The notes under the pieces: model-generated
What the model was told of the DNA's origin: nothing
Database searches by the model: none
Seen by the model: the letters and a program-made list of their open reading frames with translations, nothing else
Shown here: piece by piece, positions 6,542 through 14,424 of the stretch
Numbering within the stretch: the first letter of the stretch is position 1
Layout: every line of letters starts with the position of its first letter
DNA from: an uncultured Bacteroidales bacterium
Lineage (GTDB): Bacteria > Bacteroidota > Bacteroidia > Bacteroidales > Bacteroidaceae
Length of the DNA: 25,246 nucleotides
NCBI GenBank assembly: GCA_937906165.1
Contig: CALCYA010000114.1
Span: 1 to 25,246 of the forward strand
Direction: 5' to 3'
Program-made: the position numbers and the translations under genes

Positions 6542-6572
6542 TTCGCGATTCGATTGAACTTATATCGGACTC
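6542..6572 (-). repeat. 31 bp tail sequence, inverted copy of 3063-3093
   Basis: The reverse complement reads GAGTCCGATATAAGTTCA...AATCGCGAA and matches 28 of 31 bases of 3063-3093. It directly follows the last TGACA of the tandem array, the same relative position as its partner copy. Confidence 0.7.
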
Positions 6573-6601
6573 ACATATATATTATACCTGAAATTATAAT
6601 T

Positions 6602-7342
6602 ATGATAAACAAGAATATCGACAGTTTCCCATTCTTTGCGGAGACATTCCTGACAGACAGCCTGGGACGCGTGCGCCCTACGACTATCCTGAATAGCATG
6701 CACAGCGCAGGCAACCGCCATTGCGAATCACGTGGCTTCGGCTCGACGGACTCTTTGGGCTGGGTCATCGCCCGTATGGCACTTCACATTGAGAGAACAC
6801 CCATGCAGAAGGAGAAGCTGAGGATTGACACCTGGATACGCAACCTGTACCACGGTTTCACCGACCGTTGCATGCGCATGATTGACAAGGACGGCAACGA
6901 GGTGGCATCGATGATCACAACCTTTGCGATGATTGACCTTGAGACACGCACATCGGTGGACCTCAACGGCGACATCGGAGTTGCCATGAACGGCTGTCTT
7001 GTCCCCGATGAACAGCTGGCTCTGCGCCGCATTCCCTCGATAAACCGCACGCCGGTTGAGGAGGTCACTTTCAAGCGCCGCCCGCACTACAGCGACATCG
7101 ACGTCAACGGGCACATGAACAGCATACGCTACATTGACCACATACTCGACGCCATGCCCATTGAATACATCAACAGCCATAACCTCACAGACATTGTGGT
7201 TGCTTACATGCAGGAAGGCAGTGCAACAGAGGAGCTGTCATACGGCATAAAGGAGATTGAGCCCGACCACTACATTGTACAGGTGACAAAGGAGAACGGC
7301 GTTGCGTCGTCAAGATTTGAATTAAAGTTCAAAGAACTTTAA
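6602..7342 (+). CDS. Acyl-ACP thioesterase (double hotdog)
   Basis: This enzyme hydrolyses acyl-acyl carrier protein to release free fatty acids. The protein has 246 residues, usual for the bacterial members of the plant FatA/FatB-like family. The N-terminal hotdog repeat spans about 1-130, with LGRVRPTTILNSMHSAGNRH and LGWVIARMALHIERTP in the substrate-tunnel region. The second repeat spans about 150-246, with HYSDIDVNGHMNSIRYIDHI at 162-181. D167, N169 and H171 of this motif correspond to the conserved Asp/Asn/His of the family. The frame is open upstream into the palindromic array, but ATG 6602 is the start that fits the family N-terminus. Upstream residues are repeat translation. It is monocistronic and ends 290 bp before a bidirectional terminator. 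Confidence 0.9.
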   Translation: MINKNIDSFPFFAETFLTDSLGRVRPTTILNSMHSAGNRHCESRGFGSTDSLGWVIARMALHIERTPMQKEKLRIDTWIRNLYHGFTDRCMRMIDKDGNEVASMITTFAMIDLETRTSVDLNGDIGVAMNGCLVPDEQLALRRIPSINRTPVEEVTFKRRPHYSDIDVNGHMNSIRYIDHILDAMPIEYINSHNLTDIVVAYMQEGSATEELSYGIKEIEPDHYIVQVTKENGVASSRFELKFKEL

Positions 7343-7450
7343 TAGAGAATAGCGGCAGCAACAGGTCAAGCGAAACACAGACGCAGTTTGTGCCGCTTGA
7401 GTTGCGAAAAGACGGTATTGCCAATTAAAGGTTACTGATACAAACTCTGT

Positions 7451-7468
7451 AAACATTAAACATTACAC
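7451..7468 (+). repeat. AAACATTAAACATTACAC short repeat
   Basis: Same string type as at 3212-3249 and 7598-7631. It lies in the 321 bp gap after the thioesterase, which otherwise holds a palindromic element and a terminator. Confidence 0.45.
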
Positions 7469-7492
7469 GTGGGGTTGATATAACAAGCGTTT

Positions 7493-7578
7493 TGTCATCT
7501 TGACGATTGAAATGAGGAGAGATCTCTTATTCACGATATTTTTGAGACCCCTCGTCGCTGCGCTCTGTCGGGATGACA
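7493..7578 (+). repeat. Intergenic palindromic element, CGATTGAAATGAGGAGAG variant
   Basis: It runs from TTGTCATCTTGACGATTGA to CTGTCGGGATGACAG. The ends GTCAT and ATGAC pair, as do GAGATCTC-like inner parts. A close relative with the same CGATTGAAATGAGGAGAG core lies at 8652-8734. Confidence 0.75.
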
Positions 7579-7597
7579 GATCTGCGATATTGAAAGA

Positions 7598-7631
7598 CTA
7601 AACATTACACTTTACACACTACACATTAAAC
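7598..7631 (+). repeat. ACATTACAC/ACATTAAAC short repeat tract
   Basis: CTAAACATTACACTTTACAC followed by ACTACACATTAAAC, directly before the terminator at 7633-7660. It matches the tract at 3212-3249. Confidence 0.45.
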
Positions 7632-7632
7632 A

Positions 7633-7660
7633 AAAAAAGCGCCCCGCAGGGCGCTTTTTT
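7633..7660. terminator. Bidirectional intrinsic terminator between thioesterase and rubrerythrin
   Basis: AAAAAAGCGCCC (7633-7644), loop CGCA, GGGCGCTTTTTT (7649-7660): a GC-rich stem flanked by A and T runs, so it works for both convergent genes. The rubrerythrin stop is three bases away. Confidence 0.93.
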
Positions 7661-7663
7661 AAA

Positions 7664-8203
7664 TCAATAATTCTCAGGTTTAATCTGGAAGTATGCCTTT
7701 GGATGTGCACATACGGGGCACATCTCGGGAGCCATCTTGCCTACATGCAGGTGGCCACAGTTGCGGCACTGCCATACGCACTCCTCGTTACGGCTGAATA
7801 CCATACCGTTCTGAACGTTCTCAAGGAGCTTCTTGTAACGGTCCTCGTGTACCTTCTCTACTCTTGAAACAGCCTCAAAGAGCGCTGCAATCTCAACAAA
7901 GCCCTCCTCGCGAGCCTCCTTTGCCATAGTGGGATACATATCGGTCCACTCATAGTTCTCACCTGCAGCAGCGTCAACAAGGTTCTCGGCTGTTCCACCG
8001 ATGCCGTGTACCTGCTTGAACCACAGTTTTGCATGCTCCTTCTCCTGGTCTGCAGTCTCCTGGAAGATAGCTGCTATCTGCTCATAACCCTCTTTCTTTG
8101 CCTTGCTGGCATAGAATGTATATTTGTTACGTGCCTGACTCTCACCTGCGAAAGCTGCCCAAAGGTTAGCTTCGGTCTTTGTTCCTTTCAATGACTTATC
8201 CAT
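7664..8203 (-). CDS. rbr: Rubrerythrin
   Basis: Rubrerythrin is a cytosolic di-iron peroxidase that removes hydrogen peroxide in anaerobes, fed electrons through its rubredoxin-like centre. The protein has 179 residues, starting at ATG 8201-8203 (MDKSLKGTKTEANLWAAFAG). A longer frame upstream would add 17 residues without family support. The four-helix ferritin-like part supplies iron ligands at E21 (AGESQAR) and E54/H57 (DQEKEH), and in the second helix pair around EAREEGFVEIAALFE and VEKVHE with H119. The C-terminal rubredoxin-type site has C146, C149, C162 and C165 (CRNCG and CPVCA). All expected metal ligands are present. The 116 bp upstream gap to the DUF1294 gene is AT-rich and presumably holds its promoter, but I see no clear consensus box there. 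Confidence 0.97.
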   Translation of the reverse strand: MDKSLKGTKTEANLWAAFAGESQARNKYTFYASKAKKEGYEQIAAIFQETADQEKEHAKLWFKQVHGIGGTAENLVDAAAGENYEWTDMYPTMAKEAREEGFVEIAALFEAVSRVEKVHEDRYKKLLENVQNGMVFSRNEECVWQCRNCGHLHVGKMAPEMCPVCAHPKAYFQIKPENY

Positions 8204-8319
8204 AGTTGTACAAATTAAAGTATTAATATTTACTTTCCGATACGCGAAATTCACAATTTTATTTGATATAACAAAATGCGGAGCAAATATTTTTATTAAT
8301 AAATCTAAATTCTTTTTTA

Positions 8320-8595
8320 TTATAGCCGAGTGTCAGATGTACAGAAAATCACCAGCAGGGCGATGTGCAGCATCAGCATCAACGGTACAGAGAGCGTAAA
8401 CTTGTTTTTCTGCGTCTTGTGGTGGAAGATATTCATGGCACAAAGAGCACCGGCTGCACCGCCACAGAAAGAGAACCACAGCAGCACTGCCTCCGGGACA
8501 CGACGGCTGCCCATCTTTGCAAACATCTTGTCAAGAGCAAAGAGGATAAAGGTCAGCAGAGACGCACCTGCTATTGTATATATAAGAATTTCCAT
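8320..8595 (-). CDS. DUF1294 family small membrane protein
   Basis: The protein has 91 residues with two or three hydrophobic segments: about 4-21 (LIYTIAGASLLTFILFAL), about 37-55 (AVLLWFSFCGGAAGALCAM) and about 69-86. The family pattern is clear: FALDKMFAKMGSRRVPE, then LLWFSFCGGAAGALCAM, then FHHKTQKNKF. The DK...RxPE and HKTxKxxF strings are the conserved cytoplasmic loops of DUF1294. Function is unknown to me; it is an inner-membrane protein. It is oriented with rubrerythrin (116 bp downstream), but nothing shows a functional link. Confidence 0.85.
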   Translation of the reverse strand: MEILIYTIAGASLLTFILFALDKMFAKMGSRRVPEAVLLWFSFCGGAAGALCAMNIFHHKTQKNKFTLSVPLMLMLHIALLVIFCTSDTRL

Positions 8596-8651
8596 TGCTA
8601 AATGATGTTTTATATATCCACTCTTACACGTAGTAGTGAAAATCGGAGTAC

Positions 8652-8929
8652 TTGTCTACGATTGAAATGAGGAGAGTTCTCTTGTTTCGAGATATTATTG
8701 AGATCCCTCGTCGCTTCGCTCTGTCGGGATGACATTGCTGACGTTTTCGCGTACTTGTCATTTCAACAGAGTGCAACGACGGAGAAATCTCTATATTGGT
8801 ATTGCTTGAGGTCCCTCGTCGCTGTGCTCTATCTGAATGACATTGCTGACGTTTTCGCGTACTTGTCATTTCGACAGAGTGCAACGACGGAGAAATCTCT
8901 ATATTAGTATTGCTTGAGGTCCTTTGACA
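8652..8929 (+). repeat. Second array of palindromic elements, 108 bp spacing
   Basis: Three units: 8652-8734 (CGATTGAAATGAGGAGAG variant like 7493-7578), 8756-8842 and 8864-8929 (both starting TGTCATTTC.ACAGAGTGCA, 108 bp apart). The third lacks most of its right arm and ends at CCTTTGACA. The spacer TTGCTGACGTTTTCGCGTAC occurs between each pair. The gap 8596-9022 holds this array and the fumarase terminator; I see no gene in it. Confidence 0.85.
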
Positions 8930-8978
8930 ATGCCGCCTTTTCGCGACCCGCACGGCATGAGCATTGTTTCTTATTCAT

Positions 8979-9010
8979 TAAAAAACGGGACGGCTTAATG
9001 GCCGCCCCGT
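8979..9010 (-). terminator. Intrinsic terminator of fumarase
   Basis: On the minus strand ACGGGGCGGC, a six-base loop and GCCGTCCCGT pair with one mismatch, followed by TTTTT. It lies 13 bp after the fumarase stop. Confidence 0.85.
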
Positions 9011-9022
9011 CAAATCTAAATA

Positions 9023-10669
9023 TTACTTGCAACTGCCCGGGCAGCGTGGCTTAATCTGCTTGAAGAAGTCATTGCCCTTGTCATCAACGAGGATGAATGC
9101 AGGGAAGTCCTCTACCTCGATTTTCCATATAGCCTCCATGCCAAGCTCGGGGTACTCCACGCACTCGATGCTCTTGATGTTGTTCTGCGCGAGGATAGCA
9201 GCAGGACCACCGATTGAACCCAAGTAGAAACCGCCGTGCTTCTGGCAAGCGTCGGTCACCTGCTGGCTGCGGTTACCCTTTGCAAGCATAATCATTGAAC
9301 CGCCGTTCTCCTGGAAGAGGTCGACATAAGAGTCCATACGGCCTGCTGTTGTGGGGCCCATAGAGCCGCAAGGCATGCCGGCAGGAGTCTTTGCCGGGCC
9401 TGCATAGTAGATAGGATGATCCTTGATGTACTGTGGAAGACCCTCGCCACGGTCGATGCGCTCTTTCAGCTTGGCGTGCGCGATGTCACGTCCGACGATG
9501 ATTGTACCGTTGAGCGAAAGACGTGTAGCGATAGGATACTGTGACAGCTGTGCACAAACCTCCTTCATAGGACGGTTGAGGTCGACGCGTACAATCTCGC
9601 CCTCACCTGCATTACGCAACTCCTCGGGGATGAGTGTTGCGGGCTGGTCATCGAGTTTCTCAATCCAGATACCGTCCTTGTTGATCTTTGCCTTGATGTT
9701 ACGGTCGGCCGAACAGCTCACGCCCATACCTACAGGGCAGCTTGCACCGTGACGCGGCAGACGTACCACGCGGATATCGTGTGCAAGATACTTACCGCCG
9801 AACTGTGCGCCCAGGCCAATGCGGTGAGCCTCGTCGAGCAGCTGCTTCTCGAGTTCGATGTCGCGGAATGCACGGCCTGTCTCGTCACCTGTTGTAGGCA
9901 GGTCATCGTAGTAGTGTGTAGAAGCGAGCTTAACAGTAAGCAAGTTCTTCTCGGCCGATGTACCGCCGATAACGAATGCGATGTGATAAGGAGGACAAGC
10001 GGCTGTACCCAGGCTCTTCATCTTCTCAACGAGGAAAGGAACAAGTGTCGCTGGGTTCAAGAGAGCCTTTGTCTCCTGATAGAGATATGTCTTGTTGGCC
10101 GAGCCGCCACCCTTTGTCACCATAAGGAACTTGTACTCCATACCCTCTGTTGCCTCAATGTCAATCTGTGCAGGGAGGTTGCACTTTGTGTTCACCTCGT
10201 CGTACATTGTCAAAGGAGCATTCTGGCTGTAGCGCAGGTTCTCCTGTGTGTATGTGTCGAATACACCGCGTGAGAGAGCCTCCTCATCGCAGAAGCCAGT
10301 CCATACCTGCTGGCCCTTCTCGCCGTGGATGATGGCTGTACCTGTATCCTGGCAGAGAGGAAGCTGGCCCTTGCAGGCAACCTCCGCATTGCGCAGGAAG
10401 GTAAGTGCTACATATTTGTCGTTATCACTTGCCTCGGGGTCGGTAAGAATCTTTGCCACCTGCTCGTTGTGTGCACGACGGAGCATGAATGAGACGTCGC
10501 GGAATGCAGTGCGTGACAATAGAGTCAAAGCCTCTGGAGTAACCTTGAGCATAGGTTTACCCTCAAACTCACTTACTGATACACCCTCCTTGGTCAAGAG
10601 ATAGTACTCGGTTGTATCCTCACCATGCTGGAACATGTGGGCATACTTGAATTCAGGAATTGCTGCCAT
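9023..10669 (-). CDS. Fumarate hydratase class I, fused alpha and beta domains
   Basis: This iron-sulfur enzyme interconverts fumarate and malate; in Bacteroidales it works mainly in the reductive branch toward succinate. The protein has 548 residues from ATG 10667-10669 (MAAIPEFKYAHMFQHG). A TTG three codons further upstream is possible but less likely. The alpha domain holds PLCQDTGT with C106, the SANKTYLYQ substrate region and GTAACPPYH with C225. GASCPVGMGVSCSADR contributes C319 (and C311). The spacing 106-225-319 is that of the three [4Fe-4S] ligands of class I fumarases. The beta domain contains the HPIYYAGPAKTPAGMPCGSMGPTTAGRMD active-site stretch, and the protein ends CPGSCK. Monocistronic, with a terminator right after the stop and a palindromic element upstream. 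Confidence 0.96.
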   Translation of the reverse strand: MAAIPEFKYAHMFQHGEDTTEYYLLTKEGVSVSEFEGKPMLKVTPEALTLLSRTAFRDVSFMLRRAHNEQVAKILTDPEASDNDKYVALTFLRNAEVACKGQLPLCQDTGTAIIHGEKGQQVWTGFCDEEALSRGVFDTYTQENLRYSQNAPLTMYDEVNTKCNLPAQIDIEATEGMEYKFLMVTKGGGSANKTYLYQETKALLNPATLVPFLVEKMKSLGTAACPPYHIAFVIGGTSAEKNLLTVKLASTHYYDDLPTTGDETGRAFRDIELEKQLLDEAHRIGLGAQFGGKYLAHDIRVVRLPRHGASCPVGMGVSCSADRNIKAKINKDGIWIEKLDDQPATLIPEELRNAGEGEIVRVDLNRPMKEVCAQLSQYPIATRLSLNGTIIVGRDIAHAKLKERIDRGEGLPQYIKDHPIYYAGPAKTPAGMPCGSMGPTTAGRMDSYVDLFQENGGSMIMLAKGNRSQQVTDACQKHGGFYLGSIGGPAAILAQNNIKSIECVEYPELGMEAIWKIEVEDFPAFILVDDKGNDFFKQIKPRCPGSCK

Positions 10670-10746
10670 AGTTTTCAATGGTTTTTATATTGTTAGTATT
10701 GTATTTTCGTTCTCTTTTAAATCAGTTCGTTTTTTGCATCCCAGAT

Positions 10747-10839
10747 TGTCATTTTTCGGGCAGAGACCTCAACAACACGTCTGAGTATCGCGAAGAATCT
10801 ATCCATACATCTAGATCCTTCACTACGTTCAGGATGACA
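10747..10839 (+). repeat. Intergenic palindromic element, TTTTTCGG variant
   Basis: Bounded by ATTGTCAT and ATGACAAT. It starts TGTCATTTTTCGGGCAGAG and continues with CAACAACACG.CTGAG and GCGAAGAATCT, the same motif order as the minus strand of 3096-3194. It lies between the hflX stop and the fumarase start. Confidence 0.75.
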
Positions 10840-10853
10840 ATACAATGCGCTTT

Positions 10854-12119
10854 TTAGTCATTTACTTCTTCCTCGTATGTCTGGTACAAAAAATCGTTAT
10901 AAGGGTACTTCTGCACATGCAGCTCGCACACCTTCTTGTAGAGCACCTCCTTGAGATACTCGATATTCTGTCTCTCGCGTGCCGAGATGAACAGGCAGTT
11001 GTCGGCAAGTTTGTTCATCCAGGTCTCCTTGAGCTCGTCAAGGGTGATATTCTCACGTGTCTTCGGGGTAAGGTCGTCCTCCTCCTTCTGTACGTATGTG
11101 AAAGCATCAATCTTGTTGAAGATTACCATCATAGGCTTGTCGCCGCAGTTAAGGTCGGCAAGAGTCTTCTCCACAACTGCAATCTGCTCCTCGAACTCGG
11201 GATGCGACACATCGACAACATGCAACAGCAGGTCGGCCTCACGCACCTCGTCGAGTGTAGATTTGAACGACTCCACAAGGTCGGTAGGGAGCTTGCGGAT
11301 GAAACCTACAGTGTCGGAGAGCAGGAAAGGCAGGTTCTCTATTATGACCTTGCGCACGGTGGTGTCGAGTGTAGCAAAGAGCTTGTTCTCGGCAAAAACC
11401 TCGCTCTTGGCAAGCAGGTTCATGAGTGTAGACTTGCCCACGTTGGTGTAACCCACCAATGCCACGCGGATGAGACGTCCGCGGTTCTTGCGCTGTATAC
11501 TCTTCTGACGGTCAATCTGCGCCAGCTGCTCCTTGAGCAGCGACATACGGCCCAGAATTATACGGCGGTCCATCTCAAGCTGTGTCTCACCCGGGCCACG
11601 GAGTCCCACGCTACCGCCCTTACCGCTACCGCTGCCGGAGCCACCACCCTGACGTTCAAGGTGAGTCCACAGGCGTTGCAGACGCGGAAGCATATATTTG
11701 TACTGGGCAAGCTCCACCTGCACCTTTGCGTGTGCTGTCTGTGCACGCATGGCAAAGATGTCAAGGATAAGAGATGTACGGTCAAGTATCTTTATCTTCA
11801 GTTCCTTCTCAATGTTACGCAACTGCTTTGCCGAGAGCTCATCGTCGAAAATCACCATTCCAATCTCATCGTCGCTGTCCTTGAGCATCTCGATATACTC
11901 GGCGATCTCGGTAAGTTTTCCTGTTCCCACGTATGTTACAGGGTGCGGATGGTCAATGCGCTGTGTAAAGCGCTTCACCACCTCGGCACCTGCCGTCTGC
12001 GCAAGGAACTCGAGCTCATCGAGGTACTCGTTGGTCTTGCGCTCATTCTGTGTAGAGGTAATCAAGCCCACCAGAATTGCAGTCTCCTTCTTAGTTGTAG
12101 ATATTACAAATTCTTTCAT
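10854..12119 (-). CDS. hflX: GTPase HflX
   Basis: HflX is a ribosome-splitting GTPase that binds the 50S subunit, often under heat or other stress. The protein has 421 residues from ATG 12117-12119. The N-terminal HflX domain covers about 1-210, with TYVGTGKLTEI and VIFDDELSAKQLRNIEK. It includes a long helix region and a glycine-rich stretch GGGSGSGSGKGGSVGLRGPGE near 158-178; GLRGPGETQLE is a hallmark of the family. The G domain follows: G1 GYTNVGKST at 223-231, G3 DTVGF at 269-273 and G4 NKID at 335-338. The C-terminal tail is short and acidic (YEEEVND). It is divergent from the exported protein at 12205. A possible -7 box (TATATTCG) lies about 28 bp upstream. Confidence 0.95.
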   Translation of the reverse strand: MKEFVISTTKKETAILVGLITSTQNERKTNEYLDELEFLAQTAGAEVVKRFTQRIDHPHPVTYVGTGKLTEIAEYIEMLKDSDDEIGMVIFDDELSAKQLRNIEKELKIKILDRTSLILDIFAMRAQTAHAKVQVELAQYKYMLPRLQRLWTHLERQGGGSGSGSGKGGSVGLRGPGETQLEMDRRIILGRMSLLKEQLAQIDRQKSIQRKNRGRLIRVALVGYTNVGKSTLMNLLAKSEVFAENKLFATLDTTVRKVIIENLPFLLSDTVGFIRKLPTDLVESFKSTLDEVREADLLLHVVDVSHPEFEEQIAVVEKTLADLNCGDKPMMVIFNKIDAFTYVQKEEDDLTPKTRENITLDELKETWMNKLADNCLFISARERQNIEYLKEVLYKKVCELHVQKYPYNDFLYQTYEEEVND

Positions 12120-12146
12120 CAAAAAACACAGTTATCCAATTTCACG

Positions 12147-12154
12147 CGAATATA
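12147..12154 (-). promoter_or_regulatory. Possible -7 box of hflX
   Basis: On the minus strand TATATTCG followed by CG, one base from the TAnnTTTG consensus, 28 bp before the hflX ATG. No -33 TTTG is evident. Confidence 0.3.
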
Positions 12155-12204
12155 ATGATATTTTACAGAAAAATGGTTATCATTGCAGTATAAATATTGC
12201 AAGA

Positions 12205-13122
12205 ATGAAAAAGATACTCTTCACTCTAATACTGCTTTCCTTGCCTGTCATGATAAAGGCGACCGGACAGATGGCCGAAAGCCTGTTGATAGATGGTAAA
12301 TATTGGCAACTCTATTACTGCCCGATAGAAACTAACCGGGAACTGAGTGAAAAAATAGCAAAAGCCATTGAAGTATTGCCCGAAACGATAACCGAAGATA
12401 GTATTGAATGGGTGAAAGGCCAAAGCACCGCTTTATGGAGAAACTATATTGCAGAATGGGAAATCAAGGACAATAGGTTGTTTCTGCGGGAAATCGGAGT
12501 TCCATACATTCGGGAAGTCGGGAACAGATTAGAAGAACACTTTTTTACACTGAATGAAGAGAATCTCAAGGATATTTTTGCACCATATTACACTGCAGAT
12601 GGTATATGTGCATCGTGGTTTTGCGACACCATGCGTGCAGGCAGAGGCGAAGAGATATTATATGAGCATATGGCTTTTGCAAGGCACAATGAAAATGAAT
12701 GCCTAATAGTTGTCGACAACGGAGTTGTCAGAGAAATAACCCAGCACAACAATTACCATAAAGAGGGAATTGCGCCGTCTGATGTTTGCAAAGCACTGAC
12801 CGAGAATTTCCCCTGGGAAAGATTCCCCGAATATGAAGAGACAGGTTTTGTCTTACAATTCAGCGACTACATCATTGACGAAAACGGTATACTGAAAGAT
12901 TGCAGTGTGCAATGCATAAGACCCGACAAGTTTGAGTCAATGACCCAGAAAATCCTTTTGATAAAAGCCGTTAAAGAGATTTTAAAAGAGTTGAAACCCT
13001 GGCCGGTGTGGTATATAAACGGTAAATTTGAAACCAGCTTTCTTAATTGGACTTTCCCCTTAAAGAAAGGAGCCAAAATCCCTGATGACAAATGGGGGAA
13101 TTTAAAAAGTTGGACACATTAA
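12205..13122 (+). CDS. Exported protein with TonB C-terminal-like domain (hypothetical)
   Basis: The protein has 305 residues. A signal peptide is clear (MKKILFTLILLSLPVMIKAT, cut near residue 20), so it acts beyond the inner membrane. I do not recognise the middle part, which has a WQLYYCPIE start, four cysteines, and HNENECLIVVDNGVVREITQH. The last 90 residues look like a TonB-C/energy-transducer fold: FVLQFSDYIIDENGILKDCS, then KAVKEILKELKPWPVWYING and FETSFLNWTFPLK. In this fold, an IDENGxIxD strand is followed by a helix and a P-W-x-P/V...NGK turn and a final strand. Bacteroidetes often use this domain in stand-alone exported proteins. The gene is more A/T-rich in wobble positions than its neighbours. 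ATG 12205 was chosen because the signal peptide starts there; the frame upstream overlaps hflX antisense. Confidence 0.72.
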   Translation: MKKILFTLILLSLPVMIKATGQMAESLLIDGKYWQLYYCPIETNRELSEKIAKAIEVLPETITEDSIEWVKGQSTALWRNYIAEWEIKDNRLFLREIGVPYIREVGNRLEEHFFTLNEENLKDIFAPYYTADGICASWFCDTMRAGRGEEILYEHMAFARHNENECLIVVDNGVVREITQHNNYHKEGIAPSDVCKALTENFPWERFPEYEETGFVLQFSDYIIDENGILKDCSVQCIRPDKFESMTQKILLIKAVKEILKELKPWPVWYINGKFETSFLNWTFPLKKGAKIPDDKWGNLKSWTH

Positions 13123-13163
13123 AAATGGTAATAATATAGATATTGCCCCCAATGCCATAGTTG

Positions 13164-13235
13164 TGTCATTTCGACCAAAAGGGAGAAATCTCATAATTAA
13201 ATTCAACAGATATCTCACATTCGTTCGATATGACA
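13164..13235 (+). repeat. Intergenic palindromic element, short diverged copy
   Basis: It runs from TGTCATTTCGACC, through GGGAGAAATCTC, to GATATGACA. It has the same ends and AAATCTC core as the arrays at 6206 and 8652, but at 72 bp it is shorter. It sits between the convergent exported-protein gene and dprA, where it may serve as a terminator. Confidence 0.7.
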
Positions 13236-13275
13236 AAGCCATCGGCTCAACAGCTATATCATTGCTTTAAAAATA

Positions 13276-14409
13276 CTACCGCATCATTGCCCTGTAACAA
13301 CCGCCGGCTACGGCCTTTACATACCCCTTCATCTCCATTTCGAACAGCAAGGGCAGGAGTTTGTTTATGGGGATATTCAGCCTGACAACCAACTGGTTTA
13401 CCTGCATGCCGTCGCTGTCGGCGCGCAGCGCTGTGATTACAGCGTTCTCCTCGGGCGTGAGTTCCGGAAAGAGCTCTGTCTGCAGCTCCTCGGCACTTTT
13501 TTTCTTTGTCGCCACCTCCCAGTTCATTGCCTCGACAAAATCCCAGGCACTTGTTATGAGCGCAGCCTTGTTGCGGCTCACGAGTTCGTTGCAACCGCAG
13601 GAATACTGGTCGTTAACCCTGCCGGGGAAGGCAAAGCAGTCGCGCGAATAGCTCTGTGCAATTGATGCAGTGATGAGCGAACCGCCTTTTGATGCCGACT
13701 CAACCACCACTGTGGCATCGGACATTCCGGCAACAATCCTGTTACGCTGCACGAAGAACTGCTTGAAAGGTTCTGTCCCGCTCATAAATTCCGACAGCAG
13801 ACCACCTTGCTCAAGCATACTCTTTGCCGTAGGACGATGTACACTCGGATATATGCGGTCGAGTCCATGGGCAAGCACTCCCACTGTGGGCAAGCCTGCA
13901 TTCAAGGCCGCGCGGTGGGCACACACATCAATGCCGTATGCCAGGCCACTGACTACGAGCGTGCCGGGCACGAACTTTGCAAGGTCGGCAACAAAATTGG
14001 CACACAGCTCCTTACCGTACTCGCTTGCATGGCGTGTACCCACAATGGAGACTATGTGACGGGCATTAAGGTCGGCATTACCCATAGAGTGCAGCACCAA
14101 CGGTGCATCATCGCATTCGGAAAGACGGCAGGGATAGGCCTCATCGCCCATGCAGATGAGCTTGATATTGTTCTTCTCAATGAACTCCATCTCACGCTCG
14201 GCAAGCTCAACAAGCGAACGGTCGGTGAGCAGCGACACGAGCTTCGGTGTTGCATCGGGCACGATATCCTGTATATGCGACGCGTTCTCAAGCAGTTCCT
14301 TTGCGCTGCCGACCTCCTCGATAAGGCGACGTAAAAAAGCAAGTTGCGGCACCTGCGCCCTTGAGAGCGCAAGCATCGCAACCTGTTCATTTATCAATAG
14401 TCTTGCCAC
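13276..14409 (-). CDS. dprA: DNA-processing protein DprA
   Basis: DprA binds incoming single-stranded DNA and loads RecA during natural transformation; it is also kept in species not known to be competent. The protein has 377 residues. It starts at GTG 14407-14409, 15 bases after the stop of the upstream lipoprotein gene; no ATG exists before residue 12. The N-terminal SAM-like part covers about 1-70. The Rossmann-like core contains VSIVGTRHASEYGKEL, VVSGLAYGIDVCAHRAAL, GVLAHGLDRIYPSVHR, FVQRNRIVAGMSDATVVVE and KGGSLITA. These are the standard DprA/Smf motifs in order. A C-terminal winged helix is present (LTPEENAVITAL...LFEMEMKGYVKAVAGGCYR). Same operon as the TPR lipoprotein by spacing. Confidence 0.95.
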   Translation of the reverse strand: MARLLINEQVAMLALSRAQVPQLAFLRRLIEEVGSAKELLENASHIQDIVPDATPKLVSLLTDRSLVELAEREMEFIEKNNIKLICMGDEAYPCRLSECDDAPLVLHSMGNADLNARHIVSIVGTRHASEYGKELCANFVADLAKFVPGTLVVSGLAYGIDVCAHRAALNAGLPTVGVLAHGLDRIYPSVHRPTAKSMLEQGGLLSEFMSGTEPFKQFFVQRNRIVAGMSDATVVVESASKGGSLITASIAQSYSRDCFAFPGRVNDQYSCGCNELVSRNKAALITSAWDFVEAMNWEVATKKKSAEELQTELFPELTPEENAVITALRADSDGMQVNQLVVRLNIPINKLLPLLFEMEMKGYVKAVAGGCYRAMMR

Positions 14410-14424
14410 TTTAACAGGGCTGTA

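Noticed and set aside
6231..6601. Coding frames running through the tandem array into the thioesterase
   Set aside because: The peptide repeats with the 106 bp DNA unit and appears on both strands; it is a by-product of the repeat. The thioesterase starts at 6602.
10845..12155. 436-residue plus-strand frame opposite hflX
   Set aside because: It is fully antisense to hflX, whose GTPase motifs are unmistakable; the composition is Leu/His/Cys-rich as expected of a shadow frame.
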